Of a stretch of 39,942 nt of DNA, positions 9,164 through 16,335 are shown piece after piece. Position 1 is the stretch's first letter. The number at the start of each line of letters is the position of its first letter. The notes below the pieces were generated by a model, which was not told the origin of the DNA, searched no databases, and saw nothing but the letters and a program-made list of their open reading frames with translations. The position numbers and the translations under genes are program-made. Source of the DNA: Clostridia bacterium (GTDB lineage: Bacteria; Bacillota; Clostridia; Oscillospirales; CAG-272); assembly GCA_017454675.1 (NCBI GenBank), contig JAFTCN010000010.1:70195-110136 (forward strand). Direction: 5' to 3'.

Positions 9164-9940
9164 TCAGAAAGATGCTCCGTCGATGATCCTTTGAATATCT
9201 TCGGACGGGACGGGGTCACGCACGAAAAGCGCGAGATATTCGCGGTTGCCGTCGCCGCCTTCTATGGGAGACACTATGAGCCGTCGCATGAACAGTCCGA
9301 TGCCCGCGGCGCTCCGCGCGACGCTCTCGGCTGCGCGTTTTCTGTCCGCGGGATTCTTTACGATGCCGTTTTTCCCCGTCGCGCCGCGTCCTGCCTCGAA
9401 CTGCGGTTTTATAAGACTGATCAGCACTCCGCCCGGTTCGAGCAGCGGGGGAATGACGGGGAGGATCAGCGTCTGAGAGATGAACGACACGTCCATCACC
9501 GCGAGCCCGCAGCGCACAGGGATGAGTTCGTGGCCTATGCTCCTCGCGTTTACCCCCTCGAGCGAGATCACACGGGGATCCGCCTTCAGCGCCGGGGCAA
9601 GCTGCCCGCGGCCCGAATCGACGGCATAGACCCTCTCCGCCCCGCGGCGGAGCAGACAGTCGGTGAATCCGCCCGTCGACGCTCCGATGTCGAGGCAGAC
9701 GAGGCCGGACGGACAGGTCCCGAAGGCGTCGAGAGCGGCTTCGAGCTTGACACCTCCGCGGCTCGCGTAACTGTGCACCGGCCGGCAGTCGACGTCGTGC
9801 GGGAGGGCTTCGTCGATCTGTTCCGACGCCTTGGAGATCAGAGCGCCGTCTATCCTCACGTAGCCCGCGTCTATCGCCGCCCTCGCCGCCTCACGGCTGG
9901 CAAAATATCCTTTTTCACGAAGATATATGTCTGCTCTCAT
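9164..9940 (-). CDS. tlyA: TlyA family rRNA 2'-O-methyltransferase / hemolysin-like
   Basis: A 258-residue protein with an N-terminal S4 RNA-binding domain (about 1-60, starting MRADIYLREKGYFASREAAR) and a C-terminal FtsJ-type methyltransferase domain. The SAM-binding motif is CLDIGASTGGFTDCLL, followed by YAVDSGRGQL. Characterised TlyA proteins methylate the 2'-hydroxyl of cytidines in 16S and/or 23S rRNA; which sites are modified here cannot be read from the sequence. It lies between xseB and nadK. In many relatives ispA and dxs sit between xseB and tlyA; here they are missing, and a 95-base gap without a gene takes their place. Confidence 0.94.
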   Translation of the reverse strand: MRADIYLREKGYFASREAARAAIDAGYVRIDGALISKASEQIDEALPHDVDCRPVHSYASRGGVKLEAALDAFGTCPSGLVCLDIGASTGGFTDCLLRRGAERVYAVDSGRGQLAPALKADPRVISLEGVNARSIGHELIPVRCGLAVMDVSFISQTLILPVIPPLLEPGGVLISLIKPQFEAGRGATGKNGIVKNPADRKRAAESVARSAAGIGLFMRRLIVSPIEGGDGNREYLALFVRDPVPSEDIQRIIDGASF

Positions 9941-10035
9941 CTTTCAGCCGGGCATCCGGAAGTCATGCGGGGCCTGTCACCCGGAGAATTCGCCCGGGCC
10001 GGGCCGTCCCTGTCCTTCTGCCGTTATGATCCGTT

Positions 10036-10272
10036 TTATTCGTTTTCCGCTCCGGTGCCGGGGCCGACGACCTTCATCCGGCTCCTCGCCTCTTCGAGTC
10101 TCGACGTGCAGTAGCGGACGAGCCGCACGCCCTCTTCGTAGTATTTCATCGAGTCATCGAGAGAAGCCCTGCCCCCCTCGAGCGTCCTGACTATCGTCTC
10201 GAGCCGCTCGAGCGCCGCCTCGAAACTGAGTTCACCGCCGGCTTCTTCCGGCGTCTTTCCGTTTTCGTCCAT
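10036..10272 (-). CDS. xseB: Exodeoxyribonuclease VII small subunit
   Basis: A 78-residue small subunit of exonuclease VII. The conserved core SFEAALERLETIVRTLEGG and the following helix with YYEEGVRLVRYC match the family. I chose the ATG at 10272 (MDENGKTPEE), which has a GGGAAGAGA ribosome binding site about 5 bases upstream; an ATG 33 bases further up is possible but adds residues not typical of the family. It works with XseA, encoded just upstream, to degrade single-stranded DNA to oligonucleotides. A 123-base gap separates the two genes. Confidence 0.93.
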   Translation of the reverse strand: MDENGKTPEEAGGELSFEAALERLETIVRTLEGGRASLDDSMKYYEEGVRLVRYCTSRLEEARSRMKVVGPGTGAENE

Positions 10273-10395
10273 TTCTGTCTCTTCCCGTTCTTTCTGTGAT
10301 GGCACGCCGATCGTTTGACTGTTTCCCGGACACCGCCGGGCGGGGCCTTCCGGAATACCGCTTTCCTGTCACGTCACCGCGGCGCGGTCCCGGCC

Positions 10396-11682
10396 TTATG
10401 CGTGCTCCGGCGTGCCGGTATCCGTTATGACAGCGTCCGCGCTGCCGTCGCTCATTCTGATCTTCACGGCGTCTCCCGGCCGGAGGCAAGCTGCCGACTG
10501 TACGACTCTGCCGTCCTTCGTGACGGCGGAGTAGCCTCTCACGAGCACCGCAAGCGGGCTCATCGCCTCGAGCTTCGCGGCTCCGACACGCAGCTTTGAC
10601 CCCGCCGCTTCGATCACGGCGGCGGCCGCTGCGTCGTTTCTCGACGCCAGCGACATCAGCTCGTCGGTAAGCAGGTCGATATATCTCCCGGGCGAGCGCA
10701 GCACCGGCGCGTTCGCGGCGGCTGCAAGACGGGCCTCCAGGTAGTCGAGCCTCGACGACAAGCTTCCGGCCATGCGCCGTTCGCTGTCACGCAGCCTGCG
10801 CGCGAGCACCGACGAATCGGGGACAGCGAGTTCTGCGGCGGCTGAAGGAGTGGGAGCCCGCAGGTCGGCGGCGAAGTCGGAGATCGTGAAATCGGTCTCG
10901 TGACCGACAGCCGATATCACCGGGACCTCAGATGCCGCGACAGCCCTTGCGAGGGCTTCGTCGTTGAAGCAGAAAAGATCCTCCTCGGAGCCTCCTCCGC
11001 GTCCGATAATGATCACGTCGGTGCGAAGTACGCGGTTGAAATAGTTAATTCCTTCAATGATGCTCCCGGGCGCCGAGCTGCCCTGGACGACCGCCGGGTA
11101 CAGCAGTATCTCAGCCGGCGGGTATCGCCTGCCGATGATGCTCATCATATCCTGCACGGCGGCTCCGACGGGAGAGGTCACTATCCCTATGCGCTCGGGA
11201 AAGACGGGGATCTTCTTCTTGCGCGATTCGTCGAACAGTCCTTCGGCGGCAAGTTTTTTCTTCATGCGCTCGAAGGCAGCCTTGAGCTCTCCGGCTCCGG
11301 CCTGGGTGAGCGCCGTGACGTAGAGCTGATAAGCGCCGTCGCGCGGGAATACCGAAAGCCTGCCGTATACGATGACGTCGTCGCCGTCGGCGGGATCGGC
11401 TTTCAGTTTCGACGCGGCAGAGGAGAACATCACGCACTTCACGATGCCCCCGCCGTCCTTAAGCGAGAAGTACAGGTGGCCGGAATAGTGGTGCTTGAAA
11501 TTCGATATCTCGCCTCTCACGGCAAGCGTCGAGAGCACTTCGTCGGAGTCGATGAGCATCTTGACGTATCCGTTCAGTTCGGATACCGTGAGCCACGTTT
11601 TTTCGCCTCCGGAGTCAAACCCGGCCGGAGACAGGCCGGACAGGCCTCCTCTTTCGGTACCGGCATATCCCGTTCCGTTCAT
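10396..11682 (-). CDS. xseA: Exodeoxyribonuclease VII large subunit
   Basis: A 428-residue catalytic subunit of exonuclease VII. After a 28-residue low-complexity N-terminus comes the OB-fold (TVSELNGYVKMLIDSDEVL through CVMFSS), then the nuclease domain with GIVTSPVGAAVQDM, VIIIGRGGGSEEDL (conserved GRGGGS motif), FNDEALARAV and VISAVGHETD with the conserved His and Asp residues. The C-terminal LVRGYSAV-type strand is present. The start ATG at 11682 overlaps the stop of the Kae1-like gene (ATGA), so the two are translationally coupled. Length is at the normal size for the family. Confidence 0.96.
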   Translation of the reverse strand: MNGTGYAGTERGGLSGLSPAGFDSGGEKTWLTVSELNGYVKMLIDSDEVLSTLAVRGEISNFKHHYSGHLYFSLKDGGGIVKCVMFSSAASKLKADPADGDDVIVYGRLSVFPRDGAYQLYVTALTQAGAGELKAAFERMKKKLAAEGLFDESRKKKIPVFPERIGIVTSPVGAAVQDMMSIIGRRYPPAEILLYPAVVQGSSAPGSIIEGINYFNRVLRTDVIIIGRGGGSEEDLFCFNDEALARAVAASEVPVISAVGHETDFTISDFAADLRAPTPSAAAELAVPDSSVLARRLRDSERRMAGSLSSRLDYLEARLAAAANAPVLRSPGRYIDLLTDELMSLASRNDAAAAAVIEAAGSKLRVGAAKLEAMSPLAVLVRGYSAVTKDGRVVQSAACLRPGDAVKIRMSDGSADAVITDTGTPEHA

Positions 11683-12692
11683 AAAAGATACCTTTCCCTT
11701 GCGAGCATGGCGATGCCCGCCGCGTTGTCCGACGAATAGCCGGGACCGGCGAAATACGATCTCACACAGCCGGCCACGGACTTTTTTATCTGCGCGTTCG
11801 AGAGCACTCCGCCCGCCCAGATCACAGGAAGGTCTTCTCCTTCCTGCACTGTCGCGTTCTTCGCGAGAGCGCAGAGGGTGCGCGCAATAAAATCAAATAC
11901 GAAATACGATACTTCACCGGGCTCCGCCGATTCGCCTCCGGCATCCTTCCCGCGTGAGAGCATCGACATCGCCATGTTCTCGAGCCCCGAGAGGTTGCAG
12001 CTGACTCCTCTGACCGAGATCCTGCCCCTCTTTATCCCTTCAAGAGGCTTCCGCCCTTCGGCGGCGCATTTCGCGGCATAGGCGTCGGCGACCTTCTCCA
12101 TTGCCGGACCGCACGGGAATCCGAAACCCGCGGCCACGCCGATCCGGTCGACCGCCTGGCCTGCGTTGAGGTCGGCCGTCCCGCCGAGGAGCGATATGCC
12201 CGGTATCCCGTTCTCCAGCTTCACCGACAGAACCTCCGTCGTGCCGCCGGACACGTGAAATGCGATGAAGCGGCCGGACTTCGTGTCCTCCCTCCCCTGA
12301 GCCTCCGACGTAAAGAGGGCGGCAGCAACATGTCCCTGCTGGTGCGAGAACTCGAAGAGCGGGATGCCGCAGCCCGACGCGAAGGACTTCGCCGCCAGCA
12401 CTCCCGCGAGGAAGCAGGGCATGTACGATCCAGGGGCCGGCCTCGGCCTCGACGACACTCCCGCCGCCGTGATCACACAGCCGCGCTCTCTCAGCGACTC
12501 CGCTGCTTCCGGCAGCATCGTGCCGAGGTGTCTCACATGCGCGAAGAGCGCCTCCGACTGACGGAGGCCCCTCCCGCCTGCCGGGACCGGCAGGAGCCTC
12601 CTCTCGTCGAGGATGACCTGCCCGTCCTCACCGACCGCCGCGAGCGACGTCGTGTAATTGCTGGTGTCTATACCGAAAAAACACTTATTCAT
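11679..12692 (-). CDS. Kae1/TsaD-like protein (peptidase M22-like paralogue)
   Basis: A 337-residue ASKHA-fold protein related to TsaD/Kae1. It starts MNKCFFGIDTSNYTTSLA, keeps a His-x3-His metal site as SHQQGH (His 117 and His 121), and has the C-terminal VIWAGGVLSN nucleotide-binding strand. The sequence differs from true TsaD (for example SSRPRPAPGSYMP instead of the usual GPGLVGGL region), so it is more likely the second, clostridial Kae1-like paralogue than the t6A enzyme. Its function is not established. The start is fixed by an ATGA overlap with the nusB stop at 12689-12692; its own stop overlaps the xseA start. An open frame continues 94 codons upstream but overlaps nusB and is Arg-rich, so I rejected it. 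Confidence 0.85.
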   Translation of the reverse strand: MNKCFFGIDTSNYTTSLAAVGEDGQVILDERRLLPVPAGGRGLRQSEALFAHVRHLGTMLPEAAESLRERGCVITAAGVSSRPRPAPGSYMPCFLAGVLAAKSFASGCGIPLFEFSHQQGHVAAALFTSEAQGREDTKSGRFIAFHVSGGTTEVLSVKLENGIPGISLLGGTADLNAGQAVDRIGVAAGFGFPCGPAMEKVADAYAAKCAAEGRKPLEGIKRGRISVRGVSCNLSGLENMAMSMLSRGKDAGGESAEPGEVSYFVFDFIARTLCALAKNATVQEGEDLPVIWAGGVLSNAQIKKSVAGCVRSYFAGPGYSSDNAAGIAMLARERYLL

Positions 12693-13126
12693 TCGTGTTC
12701 CGCGGCACCGGCGGAGGATCCATCTTCCGCCCCGTCTTTCATCACCGCGTTGAGAACACCGTTGACGAATTTCCGGAGCTTTCCGGCGTCGTCGTATTCC
12801 TTTATGAGTTCGATCGCCTCGTTGACCGCCACGCTTCCGGGGACGTCGTCGCGGAATCTTATCTCGTATACCGCCACGCGCATCACCGCCATGGCGACCG
12901 AGGATATCCTGTCGTTCCGCCACCCGTTGGAATACCGGGATATGACGGCGTCGATCTCCGTAAGATTTCCGCAAACTCCGAAAAAAAGTTCTCTCATGTA
13001 CGGATCGGGTTCGATCTGCCGCAGTTCCATCGCCCTGTCGAATACCTCCGACGGCGTCTCATCAGGTCTGCAGGCCTGCTCGTAAACGAGCTGCATGGCC
13101 TCGGCTCTCGCCTGTTTTCTTCTCAT
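12689..13126 (-). CDS. nusB: Transcription antitermination factor NusB
   Basis: A 145-residue all-helical RNA-binding protein. It begins MRRKQARAEAMQLVYEQ and carries the typical C-terminal NEAIELIKEYDDAGKLRKFV-type helix followed by NGVLNAV, both diagnostic of NusB. With NusE (S10) it binds boxA RNA to support antitermination in rRNA operons. The C-terminal tail beyond the fold is Ala/Glu-rich. The stop codon overlaps the start of the Kae1-like gene. Many relatives have an Asp23 gene directly before nusB; here divIC precedes it, after a 42-base gap. Confidence 0.95.
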   Translation of the reverse strand: MRRKQARAEAMQLVYEQACRPDETPSEVFDRAMELRQIEPDPYMRELFFGVCGNLTEIDAVISRYSNGWRNDRISSVAMAVMRVAVYEIRFRDDVPGSVAVNEAIELIKEYDDAGKLRKFVNGVLNAVMKDGAEDGSSAGAAEHE

Positions 13127-13168
13127 TTCGGTAATTGTCCTTATTTGTCGTTTCCGGATGCGATACGG

Positions 13169-13555
13169 TCACCTGCCGGCTCCGGAGTCGGTAATGTAAA
13201 TGATCTCGTCCGACGGTACGAGCCCTAACAGTTCTCTGGCGAATTTCCTTATGTAGATCTCGTCCATCGGGGCGGAGATGTAGTACTCGAGCTCTTCGAT
13301 CTCTTCGTCGAGCCGCCGCAGTTCGCTCTCGCGTTCGCGTCGCTCGGTGACGGTCTCGCTGTATTCGATGAAATAATACACCGATATAACGAGCAGGATG
13401 ACGCTCACGATGATGAGCGCGGGCTTTACGAATACCGATGCCTTGCCGAGCGGAGTCTCTCCGCTCCTTCGCCCGGAGCGCTCGCGGCCCGCGCGGATGA
13501 CGCTTCCTCCGCCCGCTTTGCCTTCAGTCAGTGCCGTGTCGTTTTTTCGTGTCAT
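13169..13555 (-). CDS. divIC: Septum formation initiator, DivIC/FtsB family
   Basis: A 128-residue bitopic membrane protein. A basic cytoplasmic tail of about 40 residues is followed by one transmembrane helix (about 44-63, FVKPALIIVSVILLVISVYY), then a charged coiled coil (TERRERESELRRLDEEIEEL) and the conserved short segment YIRKFARELLGLVPSDEIIY that typifies DivIC/FtsB. Members join the FtsL-DivIB complex and help activate septal wall synthesis. It follows rqcP by 27 bases. In Bacillus and many Clostridia yabP and yabQ lie between these two genes; they are absent here. Confidence 0.88.
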   Translation of the reverse strand: MTRKNDTALTEGKAGGGSVIRAGRERSGRRSGETPLGKASVFVKPALIIVSVILLVISVYYFIEYSETVTERRERESELRRLDEEIEELEYYISAPMDEIYIRKFARELLGLVPSDEIIYITDSGAGR

Positions 13556-13582
13556 TAAGTGATCCCCCGCGGCCGACGCCGG

Positions 13583-13828
13583 TCAGCCCTCAAGTACTTC
13601 GTAAAGTTCGCCCGCGCCGTCTTTTCCGACGGTCTCGACGACCTTTGCCACCCTCACCTTCAGAGTCCTGCTCCCGAAGGCGATCTCTATTATGTCGTCC
13701 GGCTTCACCTCGAGCGACGCCCTCGCCACCCTGCCGTTGACCTTCACGTGTTCGGCGTCGCAGGCCTCGTTGGCAACGGTCCGCCGCTTGATTATCCTCG
13801 ATACTTTAAGATATTTGTCGAGACGCAT
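13583..13828 (-). CDS. rqcP: S4-domain RNA-binding protein RqcP
   Basis: An 81-residue protein made almost entirely of one S4 domain, starting MRLDKYLKVSRIIKRRTVAN. It matches the RqcP (YabO/Hsp15-like) family, which binds stalled 50S subunits and assists RqcH in adding alanine tails during ribosome-associated quality control. Placement directly upstream of divIC is the conserved clostridial and bacillar context and supports this over other small S4 proteins. No rqcH gene is in the window. Confidence 0.9.
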   Translation of the reverse strand: MRLDKYLKVSRIIKRRTVANEACDAEHVKVNGRVARASLEVKPDDIIEIAFGSRTLKVRVAKVVETVGKDGAGELYEVLEG

Positions 13829-13872
13829 GCCGTATTTCCTTTCTTCTCTTCCCGCAGAATCCGCGCCCGCCG

Positions 13873-14802
13873 TCAGACGAACTCGTGGTACAGCGACTTC
13901 TCGCCGATCAGCGAACTGTCGATCACGGGCAGCCCGCGGAGCGTCTCAAGGATCGCCCCTGCCTCCAGAGCGTACCCGCTGTCCTCCGGGACCTCTGCAA
14001 GGATCTTCTCGAGATATGGCTTGAGCATGACTACGTCGTAGTCCATCAGGGAATCGAGATAGTAGTCGACATTTCCCGTGTATGGATAGATGTTCGCGTC
14101 CTCGTTCTCCCTGACCGATTCCCACAGCGACAGCGTCTCCGCCGCGGTCGCGCTGCGCCGGTAGTAGTCGCGGACGAGTCTGCGCAAAAGCCTTATGCGG
14201 TTCCGGTTGAAGATGCGGTGGCCGATCTGCAGCGAACCGCGCACGTTGATGAAGAGCGACACGGTGGGATACGCGGCGAAGAGCGACGATACCTGCGGAT
14301 ACAGCGCCTGTATCCCTTCGAATATGAATATGTCGCTCCCGTCGGTCTCGATGACGTTCGAGCCCTTGCGCGTTCCGTCGAGGAAGTCGTAGTTCGGATA
14401 TTCGACCCTGCCGCACTTCTGCTCGAAGATTTCGGAGACCGTCATGGTCAGCGCTTCGATGTCGATGGTATCGGGGGAGTCGAAATCGATCTTCCCCTCA
14501 CCGCCGTCCGGCCCCGAACTGAGCGAGCGCCCGATGAGCACGTTCCGGTCGAAATAGTAGTCGTCGATCGATATGATGTGGGCACGTCTGCCCCGCCGCT
14601 CAAATTCGGAGGCGAGCATCGATGAGGCCGTCGTCTTGCCCGAACAGGTCGGGCCGCAGAGCGTCACGGCGCGTATGCCGGGCCCCTTCGCGATGATGAA
14701 GCCGACTACGTCGGATAACCTGTTCTCGAATCTTTTGTCGCTCCGCCTCACTATCCAGGCGGCTGATTCCGCGCTTATGTTTGAAGGTATTCTTCTGATC
14801 AT
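13873..14802 (-). CDS. Uridine kinase-like nucleoside kinase
   Basis: A 309-residue P-loop kinase of the phosphoribulokinase/uridine kinase family. The Walker A motif is GPTCSGKT (residues 50-57), followed by ISIDDYYFDRN with the substrate-binding Asp pair, VEYPNYDFLDGTRK and the FIFEGIQAL strand. The likely activity is phosphorylation of a nucleoside with ATP, but the substrate is uncertain. Many clostridial homologues are about 550 residues, with TGS and tRNA-synthetase-editing-like domains before the kinase; those are lacking here and only about 45 residues precede the P-loop. The gene begins directly before the hemZ stop codon (no gap), so it is the next cistron of the recJ-relA-hemZ operon. 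Confidence 0.8.
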   Translation of the reverse strand: MIRRIPSNISAESAAWIVRRSDKRFENRLSDVVGFIIAKGPGIRAVTLCGPTCSGKTTASSMLASEFERRGRRAHIISIDDYYFDRNVLIGRSLSSGPDGGEGKIDFDSPDTIDIEALTMTVSEIFEQKCGRVEYPNYDFLDGTRKGSNVIETDGSDIFIFEGIQALYPQVSSLFAAYPTVSLFINVRGSLQIGHRIFNRNRIRLLRRLVRDYYRRSATAAETLSLWESVRENEDANIYPYTGNVDYYLDSLMDYDVVMLKPYLEKILAEVPEDSGYALEAGAILETLRGLPVIDSSLIGEKSLYHEFV

Positions 14803-16335
14803 TCATTCCTCCGTTCCGGCTCCGGCGGCAGCGGGCACGCCTTCACCTTCCGCAACATCGGGAGCTTCGTATGCGCCTCTCATAGCCGCGACGAGTGCCG
14901 CGCAGTCGCCTCCCCGCAGATATTCATACGGGTATTTCGGGTTGAAGAAGCGCTTTATTTGCGCCTTCCTCCCCTCCGAGGCGGGCCTTACGAATTTCGC
15001 GACCGCCCCGGCTCCGATCGCCAGGATCGAGTGGACCTCCTCCATCATATAGATGTTGTATCGCCCCTCGTTCCCGGGCAGCGAGAAGCCGACGTTCTCG
15101 AAATTGCCCACCGTGTTCTTCTGGCGGTACATGTAATAGGGTATGTATCCCGCCTGTCTGAGCTTTATCTGAGAATAGTCGACGCACTTTCCGGCCTCGC
15201 CGCCGCGCATCGAATAGATATTGTCCCGCTGGTTTATCGCCGCCGAGCGCTTCACGCAGAAGGTGTGTACGGTCACGTTCTCCGGCCGCAGTGCGATGAT
15301 CCCGTCGACGGTCGACGAAAAGATCCTGAAACTGTCCCCGGGAAGGCCGGCGATGATGTCGGTGTTGACCGTCTCTATCCCGCTCTCGCGGGCGATCGAA
15401 TACGCCCTGTAGAAGTCCTCGACGGTATGGTTCCGTCCGATGCCCTCGAGCACCTCCTCGCACAGCGTCTGCGGGTTCACCGAGATCCTGCCGACGCCGA
15501 ATTTCTTCATGATCCGCAGCTTTTCGGCCGTGATGCTGTCCGGCCGTCCCGCCTCGCAGGTGTACTCCTCGGGCTCCCGCCCGTCGAGCTCCTCCCTCAC
15601 CGCGGAGAGAAGGAAGGTCAGAAGTTCAGGCTCAAGGATCGACGGGGTACCTCCCCCTATGTAAACTGTCCTTATCCGGAGTCCGTAATCGCGGACGAGC
15701 TTCATGACCGAACGGAGGTCCTCCCTCAGGCGCACGACATAGTCCGGGATGAGCGAGAGCAGCCGCTTGGAAGTGTACGACACGAATGAGCAGTAGGCGC
15801 ATCTCGACGAACAGAACGGGATCGACAGATACAGACTGCAGTCGAGCGGGGATGTGTCTTCGATTATCCTCTGTTCGTTCAGAGCGACGGCCACCGCGAG
15901 GTCAGCCTTCTTCGGGAAGACGTTGTAGTCCTGCGTCAGTATCCGCCTGGTCCTGGTCTTGCTGATGCCGGCGGTGAGCATCTCGGTCGCGACCTTCGAC
16001 GGCCGCACGCCCGTGAGCATGCCCCACGAAGGGCGGTATTCCATGAGTTCGCCGAGCGCGGACGTCACGGCGTCGCCTACGGCGAGCTTCGCGCATCTCT
16101 CCTCGGAGTAGCTGCCGTCGTCGTCGCGGCTCTTCTCCGTCCCGACGGACCTGCCGTCGAGCGTTACGCGGGCGAAGGCGTCGAATCTGCCGTTCTCCTT
16201 CGTCAGCTTCACATACAGTTCGGGCACGCCGGGTCCCGGCTGCTCGTCCTCCGGAAACGACGCTCCGGGAAAAAATATCATGCACAGAGTCTGAACATAG
16301 TATCTGTTGATATTTCCGTCTATGTTTAGTATCAT
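14803..16335 (-). CDS. hemZ: HemZ-type radical SAM protein (coproporphyrinogen dehydrogenase family)
   Basis: A 510-residue radical SAM enzyme. A HemZ-specific N-terminal region (about 1-165) precedes the radical SAM core with the cluster motif CSSRCAYC (Cys 175, 179 and 182) and then VYIGGGTPSIL. The C-terminal HemN-like part has NTVGNFENVGFSLPG and SILAIGAGAVAKF. HemZ proteins are annotated as oxygen-independent coproporphyrinogen III oxidases, but the activity is poorly proven in anaerobes that lack other heme genes, and none are seen here. I chose the ATG at 16335 because it overlaps the relA stop (ATGA) and has AGAGG 7 bases upstream. Confidence 0.9.
   Translation of the reverse strand: MILNIDGNINRYYVQTLCMIFFPGASFPEDEQPGPGVPELYVKLTKENGRFDAFARVTLDGRSVGTEKSRDDDGSYSEERCAKLAVGDAVTSALGELMEYRPSWGMLTGVRPSKVATEMLTAGISKTRTRRILTQDYNVFPKKADLAVAVALNEQRIIEDTSPLDCSLYLSIPFCSSRCAYCSFVSYTSKRLLSLIPDYVVRLREDLRSVMKLVRDYGLRIRTVYIGGGTPSILEPELLTFLLSAVREELDGREPEEYTCEAGRPDSITAEKLRIMKKFGVGRISVNPQTLCEEVLEGIGRNHTVEDFYRAYSIARESGIETVNTDIIAGLPGDSFRIFSSTVDGIIALRPENVTVHTFCVKRSAAINQRDNIYSMRGGEAGKCVDYSQIKLRQAGYIPYYMYRQKNTVGNFENVGFSLPGNEGRYNIYMMEEVHSILAIGAGAVAKFVRPASEGRKAQIKRFFNPKYPYEYLRGGDCAALVAAMRGAYEAPDVAEGEGVPAAAGAGTEE

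Noticed and set aside
8495..10114. A 539-codon open frame on the plus strand
   Set aside because: It lies antisense across nadK and tlyA, is Arg-rich with no domain character, and has no ribosome binding site.
12693..12974. 94-codon N-terminal extension of the Kae1-like gene
   Set aside because: It overlaps nusB in another frame, is dominated by Arg and Gly, and the ATG at 12692 gives the normal family N-terminus with an ATGA overlap.
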